NCBI RefSeq assembly: GCF_012922555.1
Contig: NZ_WIPK01000014.1
Location: 1-62,336 of the forward strand
Reading direction: 5' to 3'
Length of the DNA: 62,336 nucleotides
DNA from: Paraclostridium dentum
GTDB taxonomy: Bacteria; Bacillota; Clostridia; Peptostreptococcales; Peptostreptococcaceae
Under the pieces are notes generated by a model that saw only the letters and a program-made list of their open reading frames with translations, ran no database searches and had not been told where the DNA came from. This document shows positions 18,841-27,036 of this stretch, piece after piece. Position numbers and translations under genes: made by a program. Numbering within the stretch: the stretch's first letter is position 1; every line of letters starts with the position of its first letter.

Positions 18841-19106
18841 TAACTTACATTTAATTTATTTGGTTCTTTAATTACTTTCAATTTAACGTTATCAGTTAAT
18901 AGGTCTGAATAGCTATATGATACTCTAGAATATCCATTATCCTCATCATCTAGCTTAACAACAAATATACTAGGATATACTTTTTCTAGTACGCCTTTTT
19001 TAGTAACTATTTGTTTTCTTCCTTTATTAGCTTTTAATAAAATCTTTCTTCCCAGGTGCTTCTCTAAAGTCTGTCTTATTTTATTCAAAGTTTGAACAGT
19101 GGCCAT
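18840..19106 (-). CDS. veg: Veg family protein
   Basis: An 88-residue small beta-barrel protein of the Veg/DUF1021 family, with LGRKILLKANKGRKQIVTKKG (positions about 19-39) and SIFVVKLD. In Bacillus subtilis Veg is strongly expressed and affects biofilm gene expression; the biochemical role is unsettled. The very good sigma-A promoter upstream fits high expression. The yabG-veg neighbourhood is conserved in Firmicutes. Confidence 0.92.
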   Translation of the reverse strand: MATVQTLNKIRQTLEKHLGRKILLKANKGRKQIVTKKGVLEKVYPSIFVVKLDDEDNGYSRVSYSYSDLLTDNVKLKVIKEPNKLNVS

Positions 19107-19144
19107 TACATCACCTTCTTTAACATTATATGTTCGTAATTATA

Positions 19145-19173
19145 ATATTACCACAATCAAACTTTTTTGTCAA
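19145..19173 (-). promoter_or_regulatory. strong sigma-A promoter of veg
   Basis: Minus-strand TTGACA (19168-19173), 17-base spacer, TAATAT (19145-19150). Confidence 0.8.
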
Positions 19174-19271
19174 ACCTAAACTAAATATTTTATATATTTT
19201 TTGATAAAAAGTCAATACTGTTTTTTTTTCTAAATTTGGATTATAATTTATATATTTTTTTATACACAAAA

Positions 19272-20174
19272 TCAATAAGTATTATATATAGATAAAGGCA
19301 TTGTTAATCTAAATTTTCCTCTGGTTTCTATACCTCCGACACCTTTAATCCCTGTAACTGTATGATTTAATATTTCATCTAAAGGAACAACTTTATCTAT
19401 TCTAGAACAAGCAATTTTTTCTACAACCAACAAAGGATCTAGCGCATGTATCATTACACGACTTGGAGAACTTGCAAAATTAGCTCCCGATTTTATTATT
19501 TCTTCGTAATTAGATTGGCATGCTCCTGCAAATATAACTAAACTATCTAGTGATGGATCATATTTTCTAGCTTCTTTAACCGTTTTTATAAAATTAGCTG
19601 TATTTCTATAATTTTTAATATCTTTAAGGTTTCCTTTACTATTAACTATAGCATCGTGTCCTGTTATAACTAATATGGATGGATTATGTTGTTCTAACAA
19701 ATTTCTAACTTCTTTATATTGAAGGCTCTCAGGTATAGCTTTACCCACTGCCGGAATTCCTAATTTAGTATAAACATCTAGGCAAATTTTTAAATATTCA
19801 GGATCTCCGTCTATATGAAGTACTTTCCCTGGCATTCCATATGAATTTTGAACTTGATTTTGACCTTGACCTTGAGCTTGCTTATTATTATTTGAGGACT
19901 TTTGCATAGCTCTATTTAGTCTTCTATTTCTCTCTCTAGTTTTTTTTATACTTTTATGCAAAATATTTTCAACATCTTTGTCTATTAATGTATCTTTCAT
20001 ATCGTAAAAGTTTACTTTCTCTAAGTCATCTATTCCTGAATCTGCAATTATTCTAAAGGCAACCCCTTTTAAAATAGCTATCTTTTGATTGTTTTCATCT
20101 ATTTCAAACCCTATTATTCTAAATATAATATCTTTCTCATAAGACTTTCTTACAACGATGTCTCCTATCTTCAT
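19272..20174 (-). CDS. yabG: sporulation-specific protease YabG
   Basis: A 300-residue cysteine-type protease of family U57 that trims coat and spore proteins late in sporulation. Recognisable blocks are the N-terminal KIGDIVVRKSYEKDIIFRI, GKVLHIDGDPEYLKICLDVY, ITGHDAIV and FAGACQSNYEEIIKSGANFASSPSRV. In C. difficile YabG also processes germination proteases. A sigma-K-like promoter lies about 30 bases upstream. TAGGAGG precedes the ATG. Confidence 0.95.
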   Translation of the reverse strand: MKIGDIVVRKSYEKDIIFRIIGFEIDENNQKIAILKGVAFRIIADSGIDDLEKVNFYDMKDTLIDKDVENILHKSIKKTRERNRRLNRAMQKSSNNNKQAQGQGQNQVQNSYGMPGKVLHIDGDPEYLKICLDVYTKLGIPAVGKAIPESLQYKEVRNLLEQHNPSILVITGHDAIVNSKGNLKDIKNYRNTANFIKTVKEARKYDPSLDSLVIFAGACQSNYEEIIKSGANFASSPSRVMIHALDPLLVVEKIACSRIDKVVPLDEILNHTVTGIKGVGGIETRGKFRLTMPLSIYNTY

Positions 20175-20212
20175 AATATAGTTGTCCTCCTATAAAATTT
20201 GTGTTCTTACTT

Positions 20213-20239
20213 TATAATATGACCATCGACAAATATTGT
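20213..20239 (-). promoter_or_regulatory. sigma-K-like promoter of yabG
   Basis: Minus-strand AC (20238-20239), 16 bases, then CATATTATA (20213-20221). This fits the sigma-K consensus AC-N16/17-CATANNNTA and the known late mother-cell expression of yabG. Confidence 0.55.
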
Positions 20240-20311
20240 TACTATGTACCTTTAATTTGTTTTATATTACTAAGTCTCATTTAAATAATTTACAATATGT
20301 GATATTTATCA

Positions 20312-20340
20312 TTGAAATCAACTTGTTTAAATGATATTAT
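20312..20340 (+). promoter_or_regulatory. promoter of psuK-psuG
   Basis: TTGAAA (20312-20317), 17-base spacer, TATTAT (20335-20340). Transcription from about 20347 would make the upstream ATG at 20352 almost leaderless, favouring the start at 20394. Confidence 0.65.
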
Positions 20341-20393
20341 ATTCTTAACAAATGCTTATTTATGTAAGCAAATATTTAGATATGGTGATACTA

Positions 20394-21482
20394 ATGACTG
20401 ATAGAGAAAAAGAAATTTTAGATATTTTAAAGAATGATCCTATGGTTTCACAGCAAACATTAGCTGACATGCTCAATATAACAAGATCTTCTGTTGCTGT
20501 GCACATAACAAATTTGATGAAGAAAGGCTATATAAAAGGAAAAGGTTATATCATAAGCGCAAGTAAGTTTGTAACAGTTATAGGCGGCGCTAACGTCGAT
20601 ATACAGGGTTCTCCTAGTAATACTCTTACAATGTTTGATTCAAACCCTGGAAAGATTGATATTTCTTTAGGAGGTGTTGCACGAAATATTTGCGAAAACA
20701 TTTCTAAACTCGGAGTAAATACAAAACTTATATCTGCTATAGGAAATGATATTTATGGAAGTCGTATACTAACAGAATGTAAAAAACTAAATATAGATGC
20801 ATCAGATTGTTATATATCTGATTCATTTCCAACATCTATGTATTTATCAATTTTAAACAATGACCAAGATATGCAGCTAGCTATATCTCATATGGATATA
20901 ATCAATAAAATTGATGTTGACTATATTATTTCAAAACACTCAGCTATAAAAGATTCATTAGCTATTGTTTTAGATACAAATTTATCTTTTGATGTTATTG
21001 ATTATATAAGTAAGACTTACACTGATATACCTATTTTTATAGACACAGTTTCTACTCAAAAAAGTATGAAGATAAAAGATATTATAGGAAGATTTAATAC
21101 TATAAAACCTAATAAGCTAGAAGCTGAGATACTATCAGGAATAGAAATAAATAGCGAAGAAGATTTATATGAATGTGCCAAATACTTCCTAGGAAAAGGT
21201 GTTAAAAATGTTTTTATAACATTAGGTAAAGATGGAGTATTCTGTGCTAATAAAGAAAATCACTTATTACTTTCAGGAGTTAAGGTTGACACAATTAGTG
21301 CTACAGGTGCTGGAGATGCATTTTTATCTGCACTTGTATATGGATACCTTCATAATTTCAATTTAAGAGACACAGCTGAATTCGCAACAGCTGCTTCTAT
21401 ACTTACATTAATGCATAAAAACACTATTAATCCAAGTATGTCTGTTGATAGTGTTGAAAAAATTTTAAAGGAGATGATCTAA
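20394..21482 (+). CDS. psuK: pseudouridine kinase with N-terminal HTH (PfkB family)
   Basis: Phosphorylates pseudouridine for breakdown by PsuG. The N terminus is a MarR/winged HTH-like segment ([18 protein letters not shown], about 2-60) that may add regulation. The ribokinase fold follows, with [15 protein letters not shown] and the C-terminal anion-hole motif [13 protein letters not shown] start at ATG 20394 (MTDREKE), preceded by GGTGA. It is one base from psuG, so the two are translated together. Confidence 0.9.
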   Translation: MTDREKEILDILKNDPMVSQQTLADMLNITRSSVAVHITNLMKKGYIKGKGYIISASKFVTVIGGANVDIQGSPSNTLTMFDSNPGKIDISLGGVARNICENISKLGVNTKLISAIGNDIYGSRILTECKKLNIDASDCYISDSFPTSMYLSILNNDQDMQLAISHMDIINKIDVDYIISKHSAIKDSLAIVLDTNLSFDVIDYISKTYTDIPIFIDTVSTQKSMKIKDIIGRFNTIKPNKLEAEILSGIEINSEEDLYECAKYFLGKGVKNVFITLGKDGVFCANKENHLLLSGVKVDTISATGAGDAFLSALVYGYLHNFNLRDTAEFATAASILTLMHKNTINPSMSVDSVEKILKEMI

Positions 21483-21483
21483 A

Positions 21484-22401
21484 ATGTTAGAAAAATACTT
21501 AAATGTACATCCAGAGGTTAAAAAAGCTTTAGCAGAAGGTCTTCCAGTAGTAGCATTAGAATCAACTATAATTTCTCATGGTATGCCTTATCCTAAAAAT
21601 ATAGAGATGGCTAAAACAGTTAGTAAAATAATTAGAGAAAATGGAGCTATCCCGGCTACTATAGCTATAATAGATGGAGTGTTAAAAGTAGGTCTTACGA
21701 CCGAAGAAATTGAGTTCTTAGGAACTAGCAAAGATATTGTTAAAGCTAGTAGAAGAGATTTACCTTTTATTATATCTAAGAAGTTAAATGGAGCTACTAC
21801 AGTTGCTACTACAATGATATTAGCTAACTTAGCTGGAGTTAAAGTATTTGCTACAGGCGGTATAGGTGGTGTACATAGAGGAGCTCAAGAAACATTTGAT
21901 ATATCTGCTGATTTACAAGAATTAGCAAATACAAATGTTGCCGTAATTTGTGCAGGTGCTAAATCTATACTAGATATAGGTCTTACTTTAGAATATTTAG
22001 AAACTAACGGCGTTCCAGTTGTAGGTTTCCAAACTGAAGAATTCCCTGCATTCTATACTAGAAAAAGTGGATTTGGAGTTGATTATAAAGTTGAATCTTC
22101 TTTAGAAGTAGCTTCAGCATTAAAAGCTAAATGGGATTTAAATTTAAAAGGTGGTATGGTAATAGGTAATCCAATACCTAAAGAATTTGAAATGGATTAT
22201 GATACTATAAATAACGCTATTGAATCAGCTTTAAAAGAATCTGAGGAAAAAAATATAGCTGGTAAGAAGGTAACACCATTCTTATTAGATAGAGTAAAGA
22301 CTATCACAGATGGAAAGAGCTTAGATGCCAATATAGAACTAGTTTATAATAACGCTAAAGTTGCAGCTCAAATAGCTAAAGACTTATCAGAGTTAAAATA
22401 A
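21484..22401 (+). CDS. psuG: pseudouridine-5'-phosphate glycosidase
   Basis: Splits pseudouridine 5'-phosphate to uracil and ribose 5-phosphate. 305 residues with [14 protein letters not shown] near residue 27, [13 protein letters not shown] and [20 protein letters not shown], all signatures of the indigoidine synthase A-like/PsuG family. It forms a two-gene catabolic operon with psuK, ending at a strong terminator. Confidence 0.95.
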   Translation: MLEKYLNVHPEVKKALAEGLPVVALESTIISHGMPYPKNIEMAKTVSKIIRENGAIPATIAIIDGVLKVGLTTEEIEFLGTSKDIVKASRRDLPFIISKKLNGATTVATTMILANLAGVKVFATGGIGGVHRGAQETFDISADLQELANTNVAVICAGAKSILDIGLTLEYLETNGVPVVGFQTEEFPAFYTRKSGFGVDYKVESSLEVASALKAKWDLNLKGGMVIGNPIPKEFEMDYDTINNAIESALKESEEKNIAGKKVTPFLLDRVKTITDGKSLDANIELVYNNAKVAAQIAKDLSELK

Positions 22402-22428
22402 AAAAAGGAGCGTTAGCTCCTTTTTTTA
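22400..22428 (+). terminator. terminator after psuG
   Basis: A 12-pair stem (22400-22411 with 22416-22427) closes in a four-base loop and ends in Ts. On the minus strand it overlaps the stop of the small gene at 22426. Confidence 0.85.
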
Positions 22429-22587
22429 TTCTTCTTTTAAATTAGGAATTACTTTTTTTACTTCTTCCACTTGATGCCACGTCTTATCGATGTCGTTATC
22501 CTTAACGTAATCCTTTAAAGAATTTAATGATGTAAATTCTTTTGTAGATAGATTATCATCTTCATCAATGAATTTTAGTAAAAACAT
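22426..22587 (-). CDS. 53-residue hypothetical protein
   Basis: A short acidic/lysine-rich soluble protein beginning MFLLKFIDEDDNL and ending IPNLKEE. AAGGAG sits five bases before the ATG, the codon use is like that of neighbours, and the frame ends within the shared terminator. It lies 9 bases after the SEC-C gene in the same direction, so it is likely the last gene of that operon. No family recognised. Confidence 0.65.
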   Translation of the reverse strand: MFLLKFIDEDDNLSTKEFTSLNSLKDYVKDNDIDKTWHQVEEVKKVIPNLKEE

Positions 22588-22596
22588 TTTATCTCC

Positions 22597-23103
22597 TTAT
22601 TTTCCACAACATTTCTTGAATTTTTTACCGCTTCCACATGGACAAGGTTCATTTCTTCCTATCTTGTCATCTTTAACTACTGTTTTTGTAGCTTTGAAAG
22701 CTTTTTGTAATTCTTTTTTCTTATCTTCTGATAATATTCCATTCCATCCTTCTAAGTTATATAACCAGTGAGCTTCTACTGCTACCATATTGTAGTATAA
22801 CTTTTCCCAGTCTATTTCTAATTTTATTTCTGTATCAGCTTCTATAGTTTCTAATTTTTCTTCTGAAAATTCTTCTTTTAAACTTTCACTTATTCCATCT
22901 ATGAATCCCATCATGTATTCAACAGATGTATTGTGAGCAGCTGCTAAATCGCTAACTTTTCCTTCTATAACATCTTTTTTATTATTTAATATTTCATTGT
23001 ATATTTCTGTTTCTTTCTTTAAGTACTCTTCCCAGAACTTTATTTCTTCTTCTTGGCTATTGTGGTTTTCACTTAATGATCTCCATGTAGTATATAAACT
23101 CAT
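22597..23103 (-). CDS. SEC-C motif protein
   Basis: A 168-residue helical protein ending in a zinc-binding SEC-C motif ([21 protein letters not shown], about 148-168), as found at the C terminus of SecA and in many stand-alone proteins. The N-terminal three quarters are acidic and helical without a recognised enzyme motif. The SEC-C zinc knuckle suggests a role with ribosomes, SecB-like clients or nucleic acid, but that is inference from the family. Confidence 0.8.
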   Translation of the reverse strand: MSLYTTWRSLSENHNSQEEEIKFWEEYLKKETEIYNEILNNKKDVIEGKVSDLAAAHNTSVEYMMGFIDGISESLKEEFSEEKLETIEADTEIKLEIDWEKLYYNMVAVEAHWLYNLEGWNGILSEDKKKELQKAFKATKTVVKDDKIGRNEPCPCGSGKKFKKCCGK

Positions 23104-23158
23104 TTTAATTTCCTCCTAGTTCATGAATAAATCATGCTTGATTATAAATATCTAACTC

Positions 23159-23863
23159 TTATATTATATCATAATTAAATAATTCTTTTAATACTTTTAT
23201 AGCATAGTCCTGTTCTATAAAAAACGGGCTACTTGCAATAGTTATAACCTTAGCTCTATCTATATATTCTTTTATCTTATTTACCCTTAAACCATAGGAT
23301 ATATATTCCATATCTTTAGAAAATATATCTAAATCTATATCTAATACTATTTCACCCTCAACGTCTATGTCAAATCCATAAGTGCTATCTATTATTACAG
23401 CTTCTGAAAATATATCATGATGTAATGCAGGTTTTATAAAGTTCCCTACATTTAAAACATAGTTTGTGTACCTAAATACATCATCTATATCATTTATATC
23501 AACGTTATAATCTTGCGGCTCTCTCATGTCTTTATGCTGGTCTATGTGAACTAATTTGCATCCTTTGTTAAATATTCCTTTTTTTAAACTTTTAATCCAA
23601 AAGTAAAAAGAGTGATTGTGGTTATCAAAAATATAGATATCTTTATTTTTATAGTTAAACTTAACCATATTCTCTAATCCGATAGCATTCATTTCTTTAT
23701 CAAAATCAATTTCACTAAATACTATTTTTTCTCCAACCTTTACAGAATCCAAATCTCCTTCTATTAACTTAGGAACAAATATTTTTTTATTTTTTCTTTC
23801 ATCATAAGAAAATATATTATTTCCAACAGGCTCCTCTATATAAAATCCATTGTACTTTTCCAT
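23159..23863 (-). CDS. UPF0489 family protein (arginase-like fold)
   Basis: 234 residues with the metal-site-like motifs DNHNHSFYFW (about 76-85), HIDQHKDMR (about 106-114) and LDIDLDIF (about 172-179). These resemble the Asp/His metal ligands of the arginase/deacetylase superfamily and match UPF0489. The function is not established. It lies three bases after the pseudouridine synthase gene, suggesting one operon. Confidence 0.75.
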   Translation of the reverse strand: MEKYNGFYIEEPVGNNIFSYDERKNKKIFVPKLIEGDLDSVKVGEKIVFSEIDFDKEMNAIGLENMVKFNYKNKDIYIFDNHNHSFYFWIKSLKKGIFNKGCKLVHIDQHKDMREPQDYNVDINDIDDVFRYTNYVLNVGNFIKPALHHDIFSEAVIIDSTYGFDIDVEGEIVLDIDLDIFSKDMEYISYGLRVNKIKEYIDRAKVITIASSPFFIEQDYAIKVLKELFNYDII

Positions 23864-23865
23864 AT

Positions 23866-24537
23866 TTAAGCCTCAAATAAATTCCAAGGGTATTCATTAG
23901 GAGGTTCACAGATAAATTCCATTTTTTCCTTAGTAGTTGGATGATCTATTTCAATTTTATAAGACCATAATGCTATTTGATCTCCAACTTTATTTATATT
24001 TTGACCATATCTCTGGTCTCCAAATAGAGGATGTTTTCTGCTTGAGAATTGAACTCTTATTTGATGAGATCTCCCAGTTTTTAAATCTACTTCAACCATG
24101 CTAAATTTATCTTCTTTGCCTAAAGTAGTATAACTTAATTCTGCATTTTTAGCATCTTTATGATCTTTATTAACTACACTGACCATATTAGTCTTTTTAT
24201 TTTTATAAAGAAAATCTTTTAAAGTATCTGCATCTTTTTTCATACTACCATTTAATACAGCCCTATATGTCTTTTTAAATGTTTTATTTCTGACTTGTTC
24301 AGATAGTCTAGATGCAGCTTTAGATGTCTTTGCAAATACCATTGCTCCACCTACAGGTCTATCTAGTCTATGTACAAGTCCTATAAACACATTTCCAGGT
24401 TTATTATATTTAACTTTTACATATTTCTTCAAAAGATTAACCATATCTTTATCATTAGTATCATCACCTTGCGATAATATATTTACAGGCTTTTCTACAA
24501 CTAATAAATGATTATCTTCATATAATACTTTTACCAT
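23866..24537 (-). CDS. RluA-family RNA pseudouridine synthase
   Basis: Isomerises uridine in rRNA or tRNA. It has the catalytic block GLVHRLDRPVGGAMVFAKT (Asp in HRLDR) and the C-terminal KTGRSHQIRVQFSSRKHPLFGDQRYG. No S4 domain is present at the N terminus, and 223 residues is on the short side, like the RluC/RluD-related single-domain forms. Its ATG shares a base with the stop of the upstream methyltransferase gene (TAATG), so the two are translationally coupled. The target site cannot be assigned. Confidence 0.9.
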   Translation of the reverse strand: MVKVLYEDNHLLVVEKPVNILSQGDDTNDKDMVNLLKKYVKVKYNKPGNVFIGLVHRLDRPVGGAMVFAKTSKAASRLSEQVRNKTFKKTYRAVLNGSMKKDADTLKDFLYKNKKTNMVSVVNKDHKDAKNAELSYTTLGKEDKFSMVEVDLKTGRSHQIRVQFSSRKHPLFGDQRYGQNINKVGDQIALWSYKIEIDHPTTKEKMEFICEPPNEYPWNLFEA

Positions 24538-25409
24538 TATTTAGACTCCCATCTTCCAAATATACCACAAGGAAGAACTTTACCATCTTTTGATGTAGGT
24601 AATCCTATTTCTCCACCATATATATTTCCACCTTTAGCATGCTTAGCAACTGTTGCATCTAATATATGCTCAAGTATAATTGGAGATAATCCTGTTGTGT
24701 ATGAGTTTATTAAGAAGAATAAAGGCTTATCTGATAAAACTTTTGTGCATAGTTCAACTAATCCATATAATTTTTCTTCTATTTGCCATACTTCACCTTT
24801 AGGACCTCTTCCATATGAAGGTGGATCCATTATTATAGCATCGTATTTATTTCCTCTTCTAATTTCTCTTTCTACAAACTTAACAACATCATCTACTATA
24901 AATCTTACTTTTCTATCTCCTAATCCAGAAGTTTGTAAATTTTCCTTTGCCCAAGTTACCATACCTTTAGATGCATCTACATGACATACTTCCGCTCCAG
25001 CAGCTGCACAAGCAACAGTTGCTCCACCTGTATATGCAAATAAGTTTAAAACTTTTATAGGTCTACCAGCATTTTTTATCATATCCATTGACCAATCCCA
25101 GTTAGCAGCTTGCTCTGGGAATAATCCTGTATGCTTAAACCCAGTTGGACTTATATTGAATTTAAGGTTTTTATAACTTATTGTCCACTTTTCTGGATAT
25201 TTCTTTTTATGTTCCCATTGACCTCCACCTCTACTACTTCTGTGGTAATGTCCATGTGGATTTTTCCATAGTCCTTTTTCTTCAGCAATTGGCCACATAA
25301 CTTGAGGATCAGGTCTTCTCAAAACAACATTTCCCCAACGCTCTAATTTTTCTCCGTTACCCATATCTATAAGTTCATAATCTTTCCATTTATCAGCTAA
25401 TAATAACAT
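24537..25409 (-). CDS. class I SAM-dependent RNA methyltransferase (RlmI-like)
   Basis: A 290-residue Rossmann methyltransferase with VLNLFAYTGGATVACAAAGA (SAM motif I, about 97-116), HVDASKGMVTWAKENL, and the catalytic PPSYGRGPKGE. This signature is of the RlmI/K group of 23S rRNA m5C enzymes, but the N-terminal PUA domain of RlmI is missing, so substrate is uncertain. It is cotranscribed with an rRNA/tRNA pseudouridine synthase, which supports an RNA target. Confidence 0.85.
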   Translation of the reverse strand: MLLLADKWKDYELIDMGNGEKLERWGNVVLRRPDPQVMWPIAEEKGLWKNPHGHYHRSSRGGGQWEHKKKYPEKWTISYKNLKFNISPTGFKHTGLFPEQAANWDWSMDMIKNAGRPIKVLNLFAYTGGATVACAAAGAEVCHVDASKGMVTWAKENLQTSGLGDRKVRFIVDDVVKFVEREIRRGNKYDAIIMDPPSYGRGPKGEVWQIEEKLYGLVELCTKVLSDKPLFFLINSYTTGLSPIILEHILDATVAKHAKGGNIYGGEIGLPTSKDGKVLPCGIFGRWESK

Positions 25410-25514
25410 TGATTTCCTCCTAAAAAATTAATCTCAATTTATGTATTATATCATATTATTACTTGATATTTTGAGTATTTTAAAGAGTTTATATACTTAT
25501 TCTTAAAATTTGGT

Positions 25515-25536
25515 AATACTATTGTATAATAGTATT
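25515..25536 (+). promoter_or_regulatory. perfect palindrome over the ferritin promoter
   Basis: Nine-base arms AATACTATT / AATAGTATT around a four-base centre. The right half contains TATAAT (25525-25530), a likely -10. A repressor bound here would block the ferritin promoter. The sequence is not an obvious Fur box and only loosely resembles PerR sites. Confidence 0.5.
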
Positions 25537-25575
25537 GTATTAAAATTTTAAATGTTTACTTAGGAGGGGTTTTTT

Positions 25576-26088
25576 ATGGCAAGTCAAAAAATATTAGATG
25601 CATTAAACAATCAGCTTCAAATGGAGTTCTTCTCTGAATATTTTTATATGTCTATGGAGGCATACTTCATGGATAACAATTTAGATGGTTTTGCAAATTT
25701 CTTTAATGTACAGGCTAAAGAAGAAAGAGACCATGCTTATAAGTTATTTAATTACATAAGCAGAGCTGGTGGAAAAATAGTTTTACAAGCTATTGAACAA
25801 CCTAAGAGTGACTTTGAAAGTCCTTTAGAAGTTTTTGAATTAGCTTTAAACCACGAAAAACTTATAACTAATTCAATTCATGAGTTAACTGATTTAGCAA
25901 TATCTGAAAAAGATCATACAACATCTTCTTTCTTAAGATGGTTTATAGATGAGCAATCTGAAGAAGAAGAAAGCATGGAAAAAATAGTTAGAAAGTTAAG
26001 ATTACTAAAAAATGATCCTGCTGGTCTTTTAATGATTGACCAAGAATTAGCTCAAAGAACTTATGTACCAATTGCTCCAAATGCTTAA
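25576..26088 (+). CDS. ftnA: ferritin (non-heme, FtnA type)
   Basis: A 170-residue four-helix-bundle iron-storage protein. Ferroxidase ligands are visible in NNQLQMEFFSEYFYMSMEAYF (Glu17 region), QAKEERDHAYKLF (Glu/His pair about 49-53) and DEQSEEEESMEKI (about 127). It assembles as a 24-mer cage that oxidises and stores iron. GGAGGGG precedes the ATG. It is monocistronic between a palindromic operator candidate and a strong terminator. Confidence 0.95.
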   Translation: MASQKILDALNNQLQMEFFSEYFYMSMEAYFMDNNLDGFANFFNVQAKEERDHAYKLFNYISRAGGKIVLQAIEQPKSDFESPLEVFELALNHEKLITNSIHELTDLAISEKDHTTSSFLRWFIDEQSEEEESMEKIVRKLRLLKNDPAGLLMIDQELAQRTYVPIAPNA

Positions 26089-26139
26089 AATAAAAAAAGC
26101 TGTTTAATAAATTTATTAAACAGCTTTTTTATTATTTAT
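26089..26139. repeat. 51-bp repeat, copy 1 (left end of the TasA module)
   Basis: Identical over 51 bases to 31645-31695, in the same orientation. The core is a near-perfect inverted repeat, and both copies also share the non-palindromic flank TTATTATTTAT. The copies enclose the whole TasA/sortase/regulator locus. Confidence 0.9.
26092..26131. terminator. bidirectional terminator after ferritin
   Basis: A stem of about 19 pairs, AAAAAAGCTGTTTAATAAA with its complement, having Ts on either strand. It serves ferritin and the convergent LuxR-type gene. Confidence 0.9.
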
Positions 26140-26762
26140 GTAATGCTTAAAGTTTCTTTTTTAGAGTTGTACCTTTTATATATTATTAAGTCCCTTCTAT
26201 TTCGCATATCTAATTTAGAAAGAATATTAGTTACATGTTTTTTTATAGTATGTTCACTTACGTATAATTCCTTTGCGATCTCTTTGTTTGTTAAACCAAT
26301 AGATACCTTATCTAAAACTTGATTTTCTCTATCAGTTAACATGTTGCTATCTTCAACATTATTGACTGTTCTGTCATTTATCATTTCTTCTAATAAATCT
26401 ACATCATAATATTTTTTACCCTTGATAACAGTATTTAATATATGAGTTAATTCATCTTTTTCTGGTATATCTACTATATAACTATTAATTCCATTTTTAA
26501 AACATTCTATAAAAATTTCTTTATTTTTATCCTTATTAAAAACCATTATTTTTGAATTACCGAAAACCTCTTTTATGTCACTTATAGAATCTTTGCTTTG
26601 TTCTATGTCCACAAATACAAAATTCATATTTATTAAGTCATAATGTTGAACTTCATTTAAATCTTTTGCACACCTGACTTTATAATCTTTAAATCTGTTA
26701 CTAAAAAATATAGCTAATGCTTCTCTAATTATAAAAGATTTTGATATTATTAACACTTCCAT
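26136..26762 (-). CDS. LuxR-type regulator with degenerate receiver domain
   Basis: A 208-residue response-regulator-like protein. The C-terminal HTH (about 142-200, DRENQVLDKVSIGLTNKEIAKELYVSEHTIKKHV) is a clean LuxR/NarL DNA-binding domain. In the receiver half, the usual acidic pair near residue 7 is ISKS. An Asp remains at 52 (FVFVDIEQ), but the Thr/Lys switch residues are not in their usual context. No histidine kinase is nearby. A c-di-GMP-II riboswitch sits in its leader, so it is probably controlled by second messenger at the RNA level. It may control the surface module upstream. Confidence 0.85.
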   Translation of the reverse strand: MEVLIISKSFIIREALAIFFSNRFKDYKVRCAKDLNEVQHYDLINMNFVFVDIEQSKDSISDIKEVFGNSKIMVFNKDKNKEIFIECFKNGINSYIVDIPEKDELTHILNTVIKGKKYYDVDLLEEMINDRTVNNVEDSNMLTDRENQVLDKVSIGLTNKEIAKELYVSEHTIKKHVTNILSKLDMRNRRDLIIYKRYNSKKETLSIT

Positions 26763-26800
26763 ATATCACCCCTATATAAATTTTATAAAGATACAAAATT

Positions 26801-26876
26801 GGAAGCCGGTTGCACTACTAACTCCATATATTCCAAGTGCCCAGATACAGAATATACTTCTACGTTTCTTTCATAA
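26801..26876 (-). promoter_or_regulatory. cyclic-di-GMP-II riboswitch
   Basis: The minus strand carries GAAAC..., then CTGGGCACTTGG, GGAGTTAGTAGTGCAACCGG and CTTCC. The blocks GGGCACUUG and GAGUUAGUAGUGCAACCG are the conserved ligand-binding core and pseudoknot strands of class II c-di-GMP riboswitches, as remembered from the Clostridium acetobutylicum structure. It begins about 20 bases after a plausible promoter and ends about 38 bases before the ATG of the regulator at 26762. A small hairpin follows but no strong terminator, so control could be translational. Confidence 0.88.
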
Positions 26877-26901
26877 TGTAATAAAATTGTTACACCTTCA
26901 G

Positions 26902-26931
26902 AGTATATAATATCATATACTTTAGTGTAAA
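26902..26931 (-). promoter_or_regulatory. promoter ahead of the c-di-GMP-II riboswitch
   Basis: Minus-strand TTTACA (26926-26931), 18-base spacer, TATACT (26902-26907). Confidence 0.5.
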
Positions 26932-27036
26932 TTAATAGATTTCGCCCTACATTTTTTCTGAAAATTCTATATATTTTTGCATCATAACTTTTTTTTCTAC
27001 AAAATAAAACAAATTGCAACATCCTAAATATTTTAA

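Noticed and set aside
26783-27022. Minus-strand 79-codon frame between the two LuxR-type genes
   Set aside because: Its ATG has no usable ribosome binding site, and its 3' half is the c-di-GMP-II riboswitch, so the frame is open by chance.
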